A stretch of DNA of 64,000 nucleotides from Guptibacillus hwajinpoensis (lineage in GTDB: Bacteria > Bacillota > Bacilli > Bacillales > Guptibacillaceae). Made by a program: the position numbers and the translations under genes. Below are positions 15,642-24,628 of the stretch, piece by piece. The stretch spans positions 1-64,000 of the forward strand of contig NZ_SWFM01000001.1 in assembly GCF_005144865.1 (NCBI RefSeq), read 5' to 3'. Under the pieces are notes generated by a model. That model had not been told where the DNA came from, ran no database searches, and saw nothing but the letters and a program-made list of their open reading frames with translations. The first letter of the stretch is position 1, and every line of letters starts with the position of its first letter.

Positions 15642-15798
15642 ACTATTTTATATAGCCATAAAACTGTACAACCAGTCGAACATTAATCTTTCCATTTTAT
15701 TAAACGATGTAAAGTTTTGCGCAGAAGGAAATACAAGTGAATTGTAGAAGAATTGAATGAGCGAAGATCAATCTATTAAAGTATTGGAGGCGAAGTGC

Positions 15799-16146
15799 AT
15801 GAACCCAATTCTTAATGAACTAGGAACCGTTTTTATACCGGTTCGAAACATTAATGAAGCAAAAACGTGGTACTGTGATTTATTGGGTGTTCCTGATACA
15901 GGCGAAGTTATTGCTGGTCATCTATACGTTATGCCAATGGAAGGAACGGGAATTGTGCTCGACAGTAAAATTTATTCAGAAGAGAACACCTATAAATGGC
16001 CTGCTTTTCATCTTAATACGAAGGATATAAATGCAGCTTATTCATTTATGAAAGAAAAAGGCATAGACCTAACAACAGAGATTGAGAATGGTCATTGGTT
16101 TAATTTTAAAGACCCGGACGGTAACCTTCTTATGGTTTGCCAATAA
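15799..16146 (+). CDS. VOC (glyoxalase/bleomycin-resistance) superfamily protein
   Basis: 115 residues, one vicinal-oxygen-chelate unit pair: the N-terminal FIPVRNINEAKTWYCDLLGV and the C-terminal WFNFKDPDGNLLMVCQ are the two hallmark segments, the latter with the metal-ligand glutamate position replaced by Leu-Met. The start at 15799 is chosen since GGAGGCG lies 7 bases upstream; an upstream extension to 15757 is not supported. The substrate is unknown. Downstream is a CAGCTGT/ACAGCTG terminator. Confidence 0.85.
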   Translation: MNPILNELGTVFIPVRNINEAKTWYCDLLGVPDTGEVIAGHLYVMPMEGTGIVLDSKIYSEENTYKWPAFHLNTKDINAAYSFMKEKGIDLTTEIENGHWFNFKDPDGNLLMVCQ

Positions 16147-16157
16147 TAGTGAGAATG

Positions 16158-16183
16158 CAGCTGTTCATCTACAGCTGTCTTTT
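16158..16183 (+). terminator. Terminator after VOC gene
   Basis: CAGCTGT (16158-16164) and ACAGCTG (16171-16177) followed by TCTTTT. Confidence 0.7.
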
Positions 16184-16237
16184 CATTTATTATAGGGTCT
16201 TAGACATATACCGTTACATGCTATTAAAAAAGGGGGG

Positions 16238-17311
16238 ATGGTTATCTTAAAGCGTTCAGGAATTCTATTGTCGTTATTATTAGCAACAGGTTGCAGCGTT
16301 AATGAAACGGATCAGGAGACAGAGGGGGTAGGGGAACAAGAAAGAGCCGCAGAAGTCGTTATTGAAAATCTCGATGTTCCGTGGGAGATAACGAAAAGTG
16401 AGGAAACATTTTATTTGACAGAACGAGCTGGAACGATTGTAACGTATGAAAAAGGAGAAATAGAGAGGCAGTCCGTTCAACTAAGCGTACCAATTCATCA
16501 CGAGGGAGAGGGAGGTCTACTCGGGTTACAGCTAGCGCCTGATTTTTCTACCTCCAAATCTGCATTTATTTATCACACTTATCACAAAGAAGGGAATACA
16601 TTTAATCGGGTCGTAAAAGTTGTGCTTAAGGATGGGGAGTGGAGAGAGACGAAAGAACTCCTTGCTAACATACCAGGTTCTTTATATCACAATGGTGGAC
16701 GTGTGAAGGTCGGTCCAGATGAAATGCTCTATATCACAACCGGTGATGCAGGTAATCCAAAGCTCGCTCAAGATGTGAATAGCACTGCAGGTAAGATTCT
16801 TCGTATGACTTTATCGGGAACGACACCAAATGATAATCCATTCAGAGGTTCACTTGTGTATTCTTACGGACACCGAAATCCCCAGGGCTTAGCATGGGAT
16901 GATAAAGATCAACTCTATAGCTCAGAACACGGTCAATCGGCACATGATGAGATAAACAAAATAGAAGCTGGTAAAAATTATGGATGGCCAGTTATTGAAG
17001 GAGATAAAAAGGAGCAAGGTATGGAAACGCCACTATACCATTCTGGAAATAACACATGGGCACCTTCAGGAATTGTTGTGAAAGATAACAAACTCTATAT
17101 GGCAGGTCTTAGAGGAGAAGAAATAAGAGCTTTTAAGCTTAACGGTCATGAATCAGAAGTGATTATAGACGGAATCGGACGGATACGCTCCATTTTTCAA
17201 GAACATAACATGATATATGCGATAACAAATAATAAAGATGGAAGAGGAAAGGCGATTAAAGGAGATGATCGAATGGTTAAAACTGAAATTGAGTTAATTA
17301 GTTCAAAATGA
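16238..17311 (+). CDS. PQQ-dependent sugar dehydrogenase family lipoprotein
   Basis: A glucose/sorbosone dehydrogenase-type beta-propeller (PF07995). The N-terminus is a lipoprotein signal: basic KRSG, hydrophobic core, lipobox LATGC with Cys about residue 19, then a Glu/Asp-rich linker, so the protein is anchored on the outer face of the membrane. The propeller runs from about residue 40 (ENLDVPWEI) with HNGGRVKVGPDEMLYITTGD, the GHRNPQGLAWD motif and EINKIEAGKNYGWP. 357 residues, normal. AAGGGGGG lies immediately before the ATG. The cofactor and substrate in Bacillus are not established. Confidence 0.88.
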   Translation: MVILKRSGILLSLLLATGCSVNETDQETEGVGEQERAAEVVIENLDVPWEITKSEETFYLTERAGTIVTYEKGEIERQSVQLSVPIHHEGEGGLLGLQLAPDFSTSKSAFIYHTYHKEGNTFNRVVKVVLKDGEWRETKELLANIPGSLYHNGGRVKVGPDEMLYITTGDAGNPKLAQDVNSTAGKILRMTLSGTTPNDNPFRGSLVYSYGHRNPQGLAWDDKDQLYSSEHGQSAHDEINKIEAGKNYGWPVIEGDKKEQGMETPLYHSGNNTWAPSGIVVKDNKLYMAGLRGEEIRAFKLNGHESEVIIDGIGRIRSIFQEHNMIYAITNNKDGRGKAIKGDDRMVKTEIELISSK

Positions 17312-17351
17312 CATAACTGGAAGTATGTAACTTGTATAGAAAAATATTAAA

Positions 17352-17903
17352 TTGGAGGTAAGGATCATAATTGGTTCAATCATAAGCGCGCAAGATCAAT
17401 ATATTGTAAGAGTTGCAACAGAGGCAGATGCTAAAAATTTGTCAGAGTTAAGAGTACAAATAGATGGGGAAACTGAGAATTTAGATCGGGAACAGGGTGA
17501 GTCTAACATAAATGAATCAGAATTTATAAGGATTATAAGGGATGATCATGAGAGAGAGAGGAACTTGTTTTTAGTTGCTGAGGTGGATAATAGTATAGTA
17601 GCGTATTCAAGATGTGAAGGAACCACACTGAAAAGACTCTCTCACAAAGTCCAGTTCGGTGTAGGAGTATTAAAAGAATACTGGGGATACGGTATTGGAA
17701 CCTCCCTCCTCAAGCAATCCCTTCATTGGGCAGATACTAGTGGAATCAAAAAAGTAACATTGAGCGTACTTGAGACCAATAAAAAAGCGATCCAGCTCTA
17801 TCATAACCATGGCTTTGAAGTGGAAGGGATCTTGAAGCATGACAAACTTTTATCTGATGGAATCTATTATAACACGGTAGTGATGGGGAGATTGATGGGG
17901 TGA
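17352..17903 (+). CDS. GNAT N-acetyltransferase; start codon unclear
   Basis: About 175-183 residues. The GNAT core is clear: IVRVATEADAKNLSELR at the N-terminus, VLKEYWGYGIGTSLLKQSL as acetyl-CoA motif, LSVLETNKKAIQLYHNHGFEVEG near the end. The start is odd. GGAGG lies at 17354-17358, and the codons at proper distance after it in this frame are ATC, ATA and ATT (17364-17370). The only standard start codon is a TTG at 17352 that overlaps the GGAGG. The coordinates use that TTG, but initiation at ATA 17367 or ATT 17370 is more likely by spacing. Confidence 0.82.
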   Translation: MEVRIIIGSIISAQDQYIVRVATEADAKNLSELRVQIDGETENLDREQGESNINESEFIRIIRDDHERERNLFLVAEVDNSIVAYSRCEGTTLKRLSHKVQFGVGVLKEYWGYGIGTSLLKQSLHWADTSGIKKVTLSVLETNKKAIQLYHNHGFEVEGILKHDKLLSDGIYYNTVVMGRLMG

Positions 17904-17981
17904 TGGCTCTTGGTCAGCTATTAATAAGTAAGATTGAAATCTTGTTAATCTCAGGAAATCTATACAAATCAAGGAGAAATT

Positions 17982-18617
17982 ATGATAAATAATCAATTTC
18001 AAAATCAGATCATGAATGAAGATGAATTAAGAGATTTAATAGGTGAGCCGAGTGAGAGAGCGATTAATAAAGTAATTACGCATCTTGATAATAATTGTAA
18101 ACAATTCATAGCGCTATCACCATTTTTAATGATGGCTACTTCTAACTCTAATGGAAAGTGTGATAATTCTCCAAGGGGAGATGCTCCAGGGTTCGTCCAT
18201 ATGATCGATAAAGAAATGTTGATAATTCCTGAACGTCCAGGCAACAAAAGGTTAGATTCAATCATCAACATTTTATCTAACCCTCAAATCGGTTTGGTAT
18301 TCTTGATCCCAGGTTTAGAAGAAACATTAAGAATAAATGGACAGGCAATGGTTATTAAAGATGAAAAAATTCTTGAAACAATGAGTGTGAATGGAAAAGC
18401 GCCGCAAATAGGTATAGCTGTAAAAGTAGAAGAGTGTTTTCTGCATTGTGCAAAAGCATTTAAACGATCCAAACTTTGGGATAATGATACTTGGCCCAAC
18501 AAGAATTCATTACCAAGAGCAGCAACGATTTTAAAGGCGCATGCTAACTTACAGGGAATTAGCGAAGAAAAAATAGAGGAAGATTTAAAAGAAAGTTATA
18601 GTAAGAGATTGTATTAA
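17982..18617 (+). CDS. Pyridoxamine 5'-phosphate oxidase family protein (FMN-binding split barrel)
   Basis: 211 residues. The core PFLMMATSNSNGKCDNSPRGDAPGFV and the basic IPERPGNKRLDSIINILSNPQIGLVFLIPG identify the MSMEG_1061-like branch of the flavin-binding split barrel. AAGGAGA lies 7 bases before the ATG. It is cytoplasmic. These proteins bind FMN or F420; the reaction is not known for this branch. It stands between a GNAT and a methyltransferase gene, all in one direction. Confidence 0.85.
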   Translation: MINNQFQNQIMNEDELRDLIGEPSERAINKVITHLDNNCKQFIALSPFLMMATSNSNGKCDNSPRGDAPGFVHMIDKEMLIIPERPGNKRLDSIINILSNPQIGLVFLIPGLEETLRINGQAMVIKDEKILETMSVNGKAPQIGIAVKVEECFLHCAKAFKRSKLWDNDTWPNKNSLPRAATILKAHANLQGISEEKIEEDLKESYSKRLY

Positions 18618-18668
18618 ATCTTGAGAAAGTTTGGATCAGTGTGAAGTCATTTTAGGGAGATGAATTAA

Positions 18669-19229
18669 ATCAAAAGTTATGAAGATATTAAAGTTGTTAT
18701 TGGAGCAGGAGAGTATTCAAATAACCCTGGCTGGATTGAAACACAAGAATCAGAGTTGAATTTATTAAATGAGAAACAGTGGAAGAGCAGATTTAAACCT
18801 AACTCAATTGATGCAATAGTAGCAGAGCATGTCTGGGAGCATTTGACGTATGAAGAAGGAAAGGATGCAGCATTAACTTGTTATCCCTATTTGAAGACAA
18901 ACGGATACATACGATGTGCTGTTCCAGATGGTAATTTTCCTGATGATAATTATCAAAAAGGTGTACAGGTGGGCGGCCCAGGTCCAACTCATCATCCTGC
19001 AGCAAGCCATAAAATAGTTCATACATATAAAACCTTGAAATCAATGTTTGAAGAAGCTGGATACACTGTACGCTTACTTGAATATTGTAATGAAAAAGGA
19101 AAATTTATCTACAATGATTGGAATGAGAAGGACGGTTTCATTTATCGATCAAAGCGATTTGATCACCGAAATTCAGAAGGGAATCTAGGATTTGTTTCGA
19201 TCATACTAGATGCTATAAAACCAAAGTAG
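18669..19229 (+). CDS. SAM-dependent methyltransferase, non-AUG start
   Basis: A class I methyltransferase: motif I VVIGAGEYSNNPGW, motif IV IDAIVAEHVWEHLTYEEG, then a post-core region with AVPDGNFPDDNYQ. The reading frame of the SAM site starts upstream of the first in-frame ATG (18756), so a start there would lose motif I. The codon placed 9 bases after AGGGAG is ATC 18669; an ATG at 18660 is in frame but followed two codons later by TAA. Either the gene starts at ATC or a Gln/Lys codon has mutated to a stop. The substrate is unknown. Confidence 0.72.
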   Translation: MKSYEDIKVVIGAGEYSNNPGWIETQESELNLLNEKQWKSRFKPNSIDAIVAEHVWEHLTYEEGKDAALTCYPYLKTNGYIRCAVPDGNFPDDNYQKGVQVGGPGPTHHPAASHKIVHTYKTLKSMFEEAGYTVRLLEYCNEKGKFIYNDWNEKDGFIYRSKRFDHRNSEGNLGFVSIILDAIKPK

Positions 19230-19289
19230 AAGCATATGAACCTGTCGATTCCAATGAAGAAAATAGAGTGTATTCATCAGGAGGGTAAA

Positions 19290-20222
19290 ATGAAGCTGCA
19301 AAGTAAGTTTGAACAATTAGTACACTTGTATTTTGGTGATAAAGGAGCGTCCTGGTTAAAAAGGCTACCAGAATTGATCCATTACTGTGAACAAAAATGG
19401 CCCTTGAAAGTACAAGATCCATACGCTTTGTCGATCAATTATGTTGCCCCTGCTCTATTAAATAATGGTAATGAAGTTGTCGTAAAGATTTGTTTACCAG
19501 GTAAAGAATTTCTTAATGAGCTTGAGGCGTTACAACTGCTTGGTGAGAAGAGTATCGTTAAGTTAATAGATTATGATAAGGACAAGGGCCTCCTTATTTT
19601 ACAAAAGCTTTCTCCTGGGATTACTTTGGCGGAAGTGAAAGATGATGAAGAAGCCTGTCATATCGCAGCTAAGGTGTTGAGGAAATTAACTATTGCAGTA
19701 CCAGTCAACAATCGTCTTCCGACTACCCAGGCTAAAGAGGACAGTCTTAGAACGCTTGTCATTGAGAATACACAAGGTGTTGGACCAATTTACCAAGACA
19801 CACTAGAGAAGGCACTACAAACATGTACGTATTTACATCAAACACCTAAGCAACAGCTACTTCTTCATGGTGACTTCCATCACTATAATATCTTATATTC
19901 AGGAGAGGATAGTTGGGCAGCGATAGACCCTAAAGGTTTAATAGGGGAACTTGAGTTTGATGTTATTCAATTCCTCTTAAATAAACTTCCTAATCAAGGT
20001 GTATATGAATTAACCGAGAAGCGGGTCAACATCTTTACAGAAGAACTTCAGTTAGATAAAGAGCGATTACTTCTCTGGGGATTTTGTAAGGCTGTATTAG
20101 CCACATCATGGACAATAGACGGTGATCGTTATGATCAAGAATTTTTTCAAATGATTGATATATTTGAACGGCTATATGAAGTTCATTTCGGTAAACTTAT
20201 TAAAAATTTAGATATAGATTAA
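19290..20222 (+). CDS. Aminoglycoside/hydroxyurea-type phosphotransferase (APH(6)-like)
   Basis: A kinase-like fold with PF04655-type features: the N-terminal YALSINYVAPALLNNGNEVVVKI carries the ATP-binding Lys, LEALQLLGEKSIVKLIDYD follows, and the catalytic loop is LLLHGDFHHYNIL with the metal-binding segment AIDPKGLIGELEFD. 310 residues. The start at 19290 is chosen because AGGAGGG precedes it by 5 bases. The family includes streptomycin 6-phosphotransferases; most chromosomal Bacillus members have no proven resistance role. Confidence 0.85.
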   Translation: MKLQSKFEQLVHLYFGDKGASWLKRLPELIHYCEQKWPLKVQDPYALSINYVAPALLNNGNEVVVKICLPGKEFLNELEALQLLGEKSIVKLIDYDKDKGLLILQKLSPGITLAEVKDDEEACHIAAKVLRKLTIAVPVNNRLPTTQAKEDSLRTLVIENTQGVGPIYQDTLEKALQTCTYLHQTPKQQLLLHGDFHHYNILYSGEDSWAAIDPKGLIGELEFDVIQFLLNKLPNQGVYELTEKRVNIFTEELQLDKERLLLWGFCKAVLATSWTIDGDRYDQEFFQMIDIFERLYEVHFGKLIKNLDID

Positions 20223-20262
20223 ATTAACTTTCAAACTCTATATATCAAAGAGGAGATTAACA

Positions 20263-20793
20263 ATGATTGAACTACACGATTTCGAACCAAGAGATTTTCA
20301 GCAGTTGATTGAATGGATTCCATCTCCAGATTTTTTACTGCAGTGGGGAGGTCCTGGATTTACATATCCCTTAACTGTGAGCCAGTTAGAAAACTATGTT
20401 GATGGAGCTAACAATGATGATTCTAGCGTTTTTGTATATAAAGTCATACATAAAGAATTAAATAAAGTGATCGGCCATATATCTTTAGGGAAATTAGATA
20501 AAAAGAACAAATCAGCTCGAATTGGTAAAGTGTTAGTTGGAGATGAAAATGTAAGAGGTCAGGGAATTGGTCAACATATGATCGAAGAACTTTTAAATAT
20601 AGCTTTTAATCAATTTAACTTACATAGAGTTAGTCTTGGAGTGTTTGAGTTTAATAAGTCGGCTATTCGCTGTTACGAAAACGCGGGTTTTAAAAAGGAA
20701 GGATTGCTTAGGGACTATAGAAAGAACGGGAAAGAGTATTGGAGTTTATGGGAAATGAGCATACTAGAAGAGGAGTGGATGGGAAGACGCTAG
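20263..20793 (+). CDS. GNAT N-acetyltransferase (RimJ/RimL-like)
   Basis: 176 residues. The N-terminal DFQQLIEWIPSPDFLLQWGGPGFTYPL matches a RimJ/RimL subgroup; the acetyl-CoA loop is VRGQGIGQHMIEELL, and the C-terminus has CYENAGFKKEGLLRDYRK. AGAGGAG lies 9 bases before the ATG. It is the last gene before a strong terminator at 20911. Substrate unknown. Confidence 0.88.
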   Translation: MIELHDFEPRDFQQLIEWIPSPDFLLQWGGPGFTYPLTVSQLENYVDGANNDDSSVFVYKVIHKELNKVIGHISLGKLDKKNKSARIGKVLVGDENVRGQGIGQHMIEELLNIAFNQFNLHRVSLGVFEFNKSAIRCYENAGFKKEGLLRDYRKNGKEYWSLWEMSILEEEWMGRR

Positions 20794-20910
20794 AATGAAT
20801 TAATAAATAGAAGTCAATTATGATAACCCGATTAGCCAGTATTTGAGCATCGTTAAAAATGAACTATATAATAAGAAAGTAAGAAACATAAATAGCTTAA
20901 CAATCTAGTA

Positions 20911-20947
20911 ACACCACTGAACTCGTTTCGAGTTCAGTGGTGTTTCT
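20911..20947 (+). terminator. Strong terminator after GNAT gene
   Basis: ACACCACTGAACTCG (20911-20925) and CGAGTTCAGTGGTGT (20929-20943) form a perfect 15-bp stem with a TTT loop, followed by TTCTT. Confidence 0.85.
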
Positions 20948-21059
20948 TAACCTTTTTAAGGTTGTAAGGCATATAAATTGCTTTCAGACTTCTTCAGCCG
21001 TTTCAACAGTATCAGTAAACTCATATACTACTGTACTACATGTTAAAGGTGGAGAGAGG

Positions 21060-21158
21060 ATGGCAACCAAACTCACGGGAAGGATTGTCTTACCAGGTGA
21101 TCCAACATATCAAAAAGCCCGCACAAATTTAAATCTTTATCAAGTTATGCAAATCTAG
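21060..21158 (+). pseudogene. N-terminal remnant of a FAD-binding (BBE-type) oxidoreductase
   Basis: The frame encodes 32 residues beginning MATKLTGRIVLPGDPTYQKA, the typical N-terminus of berberine-bridge-like FAD-linked oxidases, then stops; no continuation is found in any frame downstream, where the DUF11 gene begins. GGAGAGAGG precedes the ATG. The full enzyme has about 440 residues, so more than 90 percent is lost. It was probably cut by the insertion or duplication that brought in the DUF11 pair. Confidence 0.6.
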
Positions 21159-21237
21159 CCTTTCTAGTTACATTAAGTGTTTGCTAGAGGTAAACACTTA
21201 TTCATCGAGTATTTTCTTAAACTAGACGAATATGTAC

Positions 21238-21265
21238 ACCTTGTCCTATGGATATACATATATTA
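21238..21265 (+). promoter_or_regulatory. Sigma-K-like promoter of first DUF11 gene
   Basis: AC at 21238-21239 in cACC, a 17-base spacer, and CATATATTA at 21257-21265, fitting the sigma-K pattern AC-N16-17-CATAnnnTA. The same arrangement recurs before the second copy. Confidence 0.6.
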
Positions 21266-21337
21266 TCAATGAATACATTAAATGTGCTAACTGTAATTTG
21301 AACAGTTTTTATTTATAGTTAGAAAGGATTACGGATT

Positions 21338-22780
21338 ATGCCTTTTACAAATCGGTTTACAGCAAATGATTGTGGTTCAATGACTTTTACAGGCAATACT
21401 CTAGGACTTAGTGGTGATCAAAGTGGAAACGATGCAGGTACAGCAGGTACAGCAGGGGCATTTATTACACTAGATAGCAGTTCGACTGTTGATGCATTCC
21501 CTCCTCCAGTTCCTCCTAATGCAGGTACGACATTGGATTATTTGGAAAATGGTTCAGCTGCAGAATTAGACCTTCCATCAGGGAGTACAGTACTTTACGC
21601 AGAACTCATCTGGGGAGGATTATACCAACTGGATTCTGATGACATAACAGCTATACTTGATGATGATATTCTGTTTTCAACTCCAGTGGTGGCAGATACT
21701 CCAATTACTCCTGACCCGATCACAGCAAACCAATTTTCTACAGGAAGCACAGGGTTTTACATGCGTTCAGCAGATGTGACGGCTTTAGTGCAAGCTGGAG
21801 GAGGAGGAACTTACAGTGCTGGAAGCGTACCGGCAATCATTACCCCCACCTCATCTGTTAACCATGCAGGCTGGACTCTAGCTGTTGTATATGCAAACAA
21901 ATCATTAAATAATCGTAGTATGAACTTATACGTTGGAGCTGACGGCATCGTTAGACCAGGGTTTCCAAGTGACATACCCATCTCAGGCTTCTCAACCCCA
22001 CCTAGTGGAGACGTTGAGTCAAGATTGCATTTAAGTGCACAGGAGGGGGATGCGGAAATAAATGGTGACCAGGCTTTATTTGGACCTGACGCAGGAACGC
22101 TTATAAATTTATCTGGTCCTCGTAATCCTGCAGGAAATTTCTTTGGCTCACAAATAACAGATGATTCTGGCAACCTCGATACGAGTGGTTCCTACGGAGA
22201 TCGAAATCACACACCTGGGACTCCGGGAACAAACTTGTTTGCTGGTAGACAAGGCTGGGATATTAGTAATGTAAGTGCTAACAACTATTTACCAAACAGC
22301 CAATCCACTGCACTTTTTCGCTTTAACTCAGATGGTGATTTTTATATGCCTAATGCACTCGGTGTCCAAATTGACTTTGGAGAAGCAGATCTTGAAATGG
22401 ATAAAGAAGTGAATAAAACCATGACCCATAAAGGTGACGTTCTAACATATACGGTTACAATCACGAACGATGGTGTTGTAGAGGCTGATAATGCGTACTT
22501 TGAAGACCAGCTTTCTGCAGGAGCAGAATTTATTCAAAATACGGTTACGATCGATGGCGTAACACAACCTGGGCTCGATCCAGCAGTAGGTTTTCCATTA
22601 GATCCGATTCCAGCGGGAGAATCCCGCGTAATCACCTATAAGGTTCGTGTTGGTAAAAAATGCTTTATCATTAATGAGGCAACTTTAACGTATAGCTGCG
22701 GTAAAGTAGCTACTAGTAATTCGGTCTTAACGACATCTTGTCAGAGTTGTTGTGGTGGGGAAGATGGTTGTAGCTGTTAA
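21338..22780 (+). CDS. DUF11-domain protein, likely spore surface (copy 1)
   Basis: 480 residues. The N-terminal domain (to about 350) starts FTNRFTANDCGSMTFTGNTLGLSGD and is rich in Gly, Ser, Thr and Asn; the C-terminal DUF11 unit (about 360-460) has MDKEVNKTMTHKGDVLTYTVTITNDG. The tail is cysteine-rich (SCQSCCGGEDGCSC in part), suited to cross-linking. There is no signal peptide, as for coat proteins made inside the mother cell. A sigma-K-like promoter precedes it. Together these suggest a coat or exosporium protein; the exact role is unknown. It is tandem with a close paralogue. Confidence 0.82.
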   Translation: MPFTNRFTANDCGSMTFTGNTLGLSGDQSGNDAGTAGTAGAFITLDSSSTVDAFPPPVPPNAGTTLDYLENGSAAELDLPSGSTVLYAELIWGGLYQLDSDDITAILDDDILFSTPVVADTPITPDPITANQFSTGSTGFYMRSADVTALVQAGGGGTYSAGSVPAIITPTSSVNHAGWTLAVVYANKSLNNRSMNLYVGADGIVRPGFPSDIPISGFSTPPSGDVESRLHLSAQEGDAEINGDQALFGPDAGTLINLSGPRNPAGNFFGSQITDDSGNLDTSGSYGDRNHTPGTPGTNLFAGRQGWDISNVSANNYLPNSQSTALFRFNSDGDFYMPNALGVQIDFGEADLEMDKEVNKTMTHKGDVLTYTVTITNDGVVEADNAYFEDQLSAGAEFIQNTVTIDGVTQPGLDPAVGFPLDPIPAGESRVITYKVRVGKKCFIINEATLTYSCGKVATSNSVLTTSCQSCCGGEDGCSC

Positions 22781-22784
22781 GAAG

Positions 22785-22815
22785 GGATGCCATACCAAAC
22801 TTTAGCATCCTTTTT
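22785..22815 (+). terminator. Terminator after first DUF11 gene
   Basis: GGATGC (22785-22790) and GCATCC (22805-22810) followed by five T. Confidence 0.65.
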
Positions 22816-22907
22816 ACCGTTGTATTATTAATTAATAAACCTTACTTATTTTATAACAAATTAATATATAGTTGACCTAATATTCGTTCAAATAGACGAA
22901 TATATAC

Positions 22908-22935
22908 ACTTTGTCCAACCGCTTTACATACATTA
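22908..22935 (+). promoter_or_regulatory. Sigma-K-like promoter of second DUF11 gene
   Basis: AC at 22908-22909, a 17-base spacer, CATACATTA at 22927-22935. The surrounding sequence (AGACGAATAT upstream, TTATCAATG downstream) is shared with the first copy, so the promoter was duplicated with the gene. Confidence 0.6.
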
Positions 22936-22995
22936 TCAATGTATACAATAAATGTACTACCAGTAAATTGTTACGGTTAGAAAGGATAACTGATT

Positions 22996-24432
22996 ATGGC
23001 TTTTATAAATCGGTTTACAGCAAATGACTGTGGAGCAATGACTTTTACAGGAAATACACTTGGGCTTAGTGGGGATAGTAATGTCCAAAACACAGCAGGT
23101 ACAGATGGAACAATAGGTGCTTTTATTACTCTTGATAGCAGTTCAACAGTCGATGCCTATCCTCCCCCGACAATCGTCGGGTCAGCTGGTACTACTACAA
23201 ATTACACTGAAAATGGGTCCGAAGCTGTTCTCAACCTACCTCCTGGAAGTACTGTCCTTTATGCTGAACTTATATGGGGAGGCTTGTATTTAGGAGGGGA
23301 TGAAGATCTTACAGCATTAATAAATGATGATATTCTATTTTCTACTCCTATACTAGGCAATACTCCAATTACTCCAGACGCCCTCACTGCCAATGAATTT
23401 GGCGGATTTTATATGCGTTCAGCAGATGTCACTGCTCTTGTGCAGGCTGGTGGAGGAGGCACGTACAGCGCCGGAAGCGTTCCAGCAATTGTTAATGCCT
23501 CTGGATTCGTTAACCATGCAGGGTGGACTCTTGCGGTTGTATATCGAAATACATCATTAAATAACCGTAATATGAATCTTTATGTCGGTGCAGAGGGACA
23601 GGTTAGTAACGGTAACCCAAGTGACGTTCCTATTTCAGGCTTCTTAACTCCACCAACCGGAGACGTTGATGCAAGAGTACTGTTAAGTGCACAAGAGGGT
23701 GACGCAAACATAAACGGTGACCAGGCATTATTTGGGCCTGATTCCGGAACATTAACAAACTTGTCAGGTCCCAGAAACCCTGCAGGGAATTTCTTTGGTT
23801 CTCAGATAACAGATGATTCAGGGAACATTGATACCAGTGGGTCCTATGGTTTTAGAAATCATACTCCAGGAACGCCAGGTACAAATATATTCGCAGGAAG
23901 ACAGGGCTGGGATATAACAAATGTTAGTGCGAATAACTATTTACCAAATAATCAATCCACTGCCTTGTTTCAATTTAACTCCACTGGCGATCTTTATATG
24001 CCGAATGCTCTAGGCATCCAGATTGACTTTGGAGAAGCAGATCTCGATATGGATAAAGAAGTGAATAAAACCATGACCCATAAAGGTGACGTTCTAACAT
24101 ATACTGTTACAATTACGAACGATGGTGTAGTAGAGGCTGACAATGCTTATTTTGAAGACCAACTTTCTGCAGGAGCAGAATTTATTCAAAATACATTAAC
24201 GATCGATGGTGTAACACAACCTGGACTCGATCCAGCAGTAGGTTTTCCATTAGATCCAATTCCAGCGGGAGAATCACGCGTAATTACCTATAAGGTTCGG
24301 GTTGGTAAAAAATGCTTTATCATTAATGAAGCAACTTTAACGTATAGCTGCGGTAAAGTTGCTACTAGTAATTCGGTCTTAACAACATCTTGTCAGAGTT
24401 CTTGTGGTGGAGAAGACGGTTGTAGCTGTTAA
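22996..24432 (+). CDS. DUF11-domain protein, likely spore surface (copy 2)
   Basis: 478 residues, the same architecture as its neighbour: Gly/Thr-rich N-terminal domain, DUF11 unit, cysteine-rich tail (CQSSCGGEDGCSC). At DNA level the last 400 bases are almost identical to copy 1, while the first 300 differ at many third positions and by short indels, so the 3' halves look recently homogenised. It has its own sigma-K-like promoter and a good terminator (24434-24462), so the two genes are separate units with the same timing. Confidence 0.82.
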   Translation: MAFINRFTANDCGAMTFTGNTLGLSGDSNVQNTAGTDGTIGAFITLDSSSTVDAYPPPTIVGSAGTTTNYTENGSEAVLNLPPGSTVLYAELIWGGLYLGGDEDLTALINDDILFSTPILGNTPITPDALTANEFGGFYMRSADVTALVQAGGGGTYSAGSVPAIVNASGFVNHAGWTLAVVYRNTSLNNRNMNLYVGAEGQVSNGNPSDVPISGFLTPPTGDVDARVLLSAQEGDANINGDQALFGPDSGTLTNLSGPRNPAGNFFGSQITDDSGNIDTSGSYGFRNHTPGTPGTNIFAGRQGWDITNVSANNYLPNNQSTALFQFNSTGDLYMPNALGIQIDFGEADLDMDKEVNKTMTHKGDVLTYTVTITNDGVVEADNAYFEDQLSAGAEFIQNTLTIDGVTQPGLDPAVGFPLDPIPAGESRVITYKVRVGKKCFIINEATLTYSCGKVATSNSVLTTSCQSSCGGEDGCSC

Positions 24433-24433
24433 G

Positions 24434-24469
24434 AAAGATGCTGTATTAAACGCAGCATCTTTTTTTAGT
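24434..24469 (+). terminator. Terminator after second DUF11 gene
   Basis: AAAGATGCTG (24434-24443) and CAGCATCTTT (24453-24462) with a run of T. Confidence 0.8.
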
Positions 24470-24628
24470 TATATTTATAGAATTCTATCAGTCGATTCAG
24501 TCGCAAACTGGAGGTTTTTTGCAAGATTGATGGTTTATTGTGGGAATTTTACAAAAGTAGTGTGCTAAAATAGATTTGGAATGAAAGGCTTAATCTTGAA
24601 CATATTTACATATAAAATAGGAGCACAT

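Noticed and set aside
20937..21059. N-terminal extension of the FAD-oxidase stump
   Set aside because: It starts inside the terminator hairpin at 20911-20943; the ribosome binding site and family N-terminus place the start at 21060.
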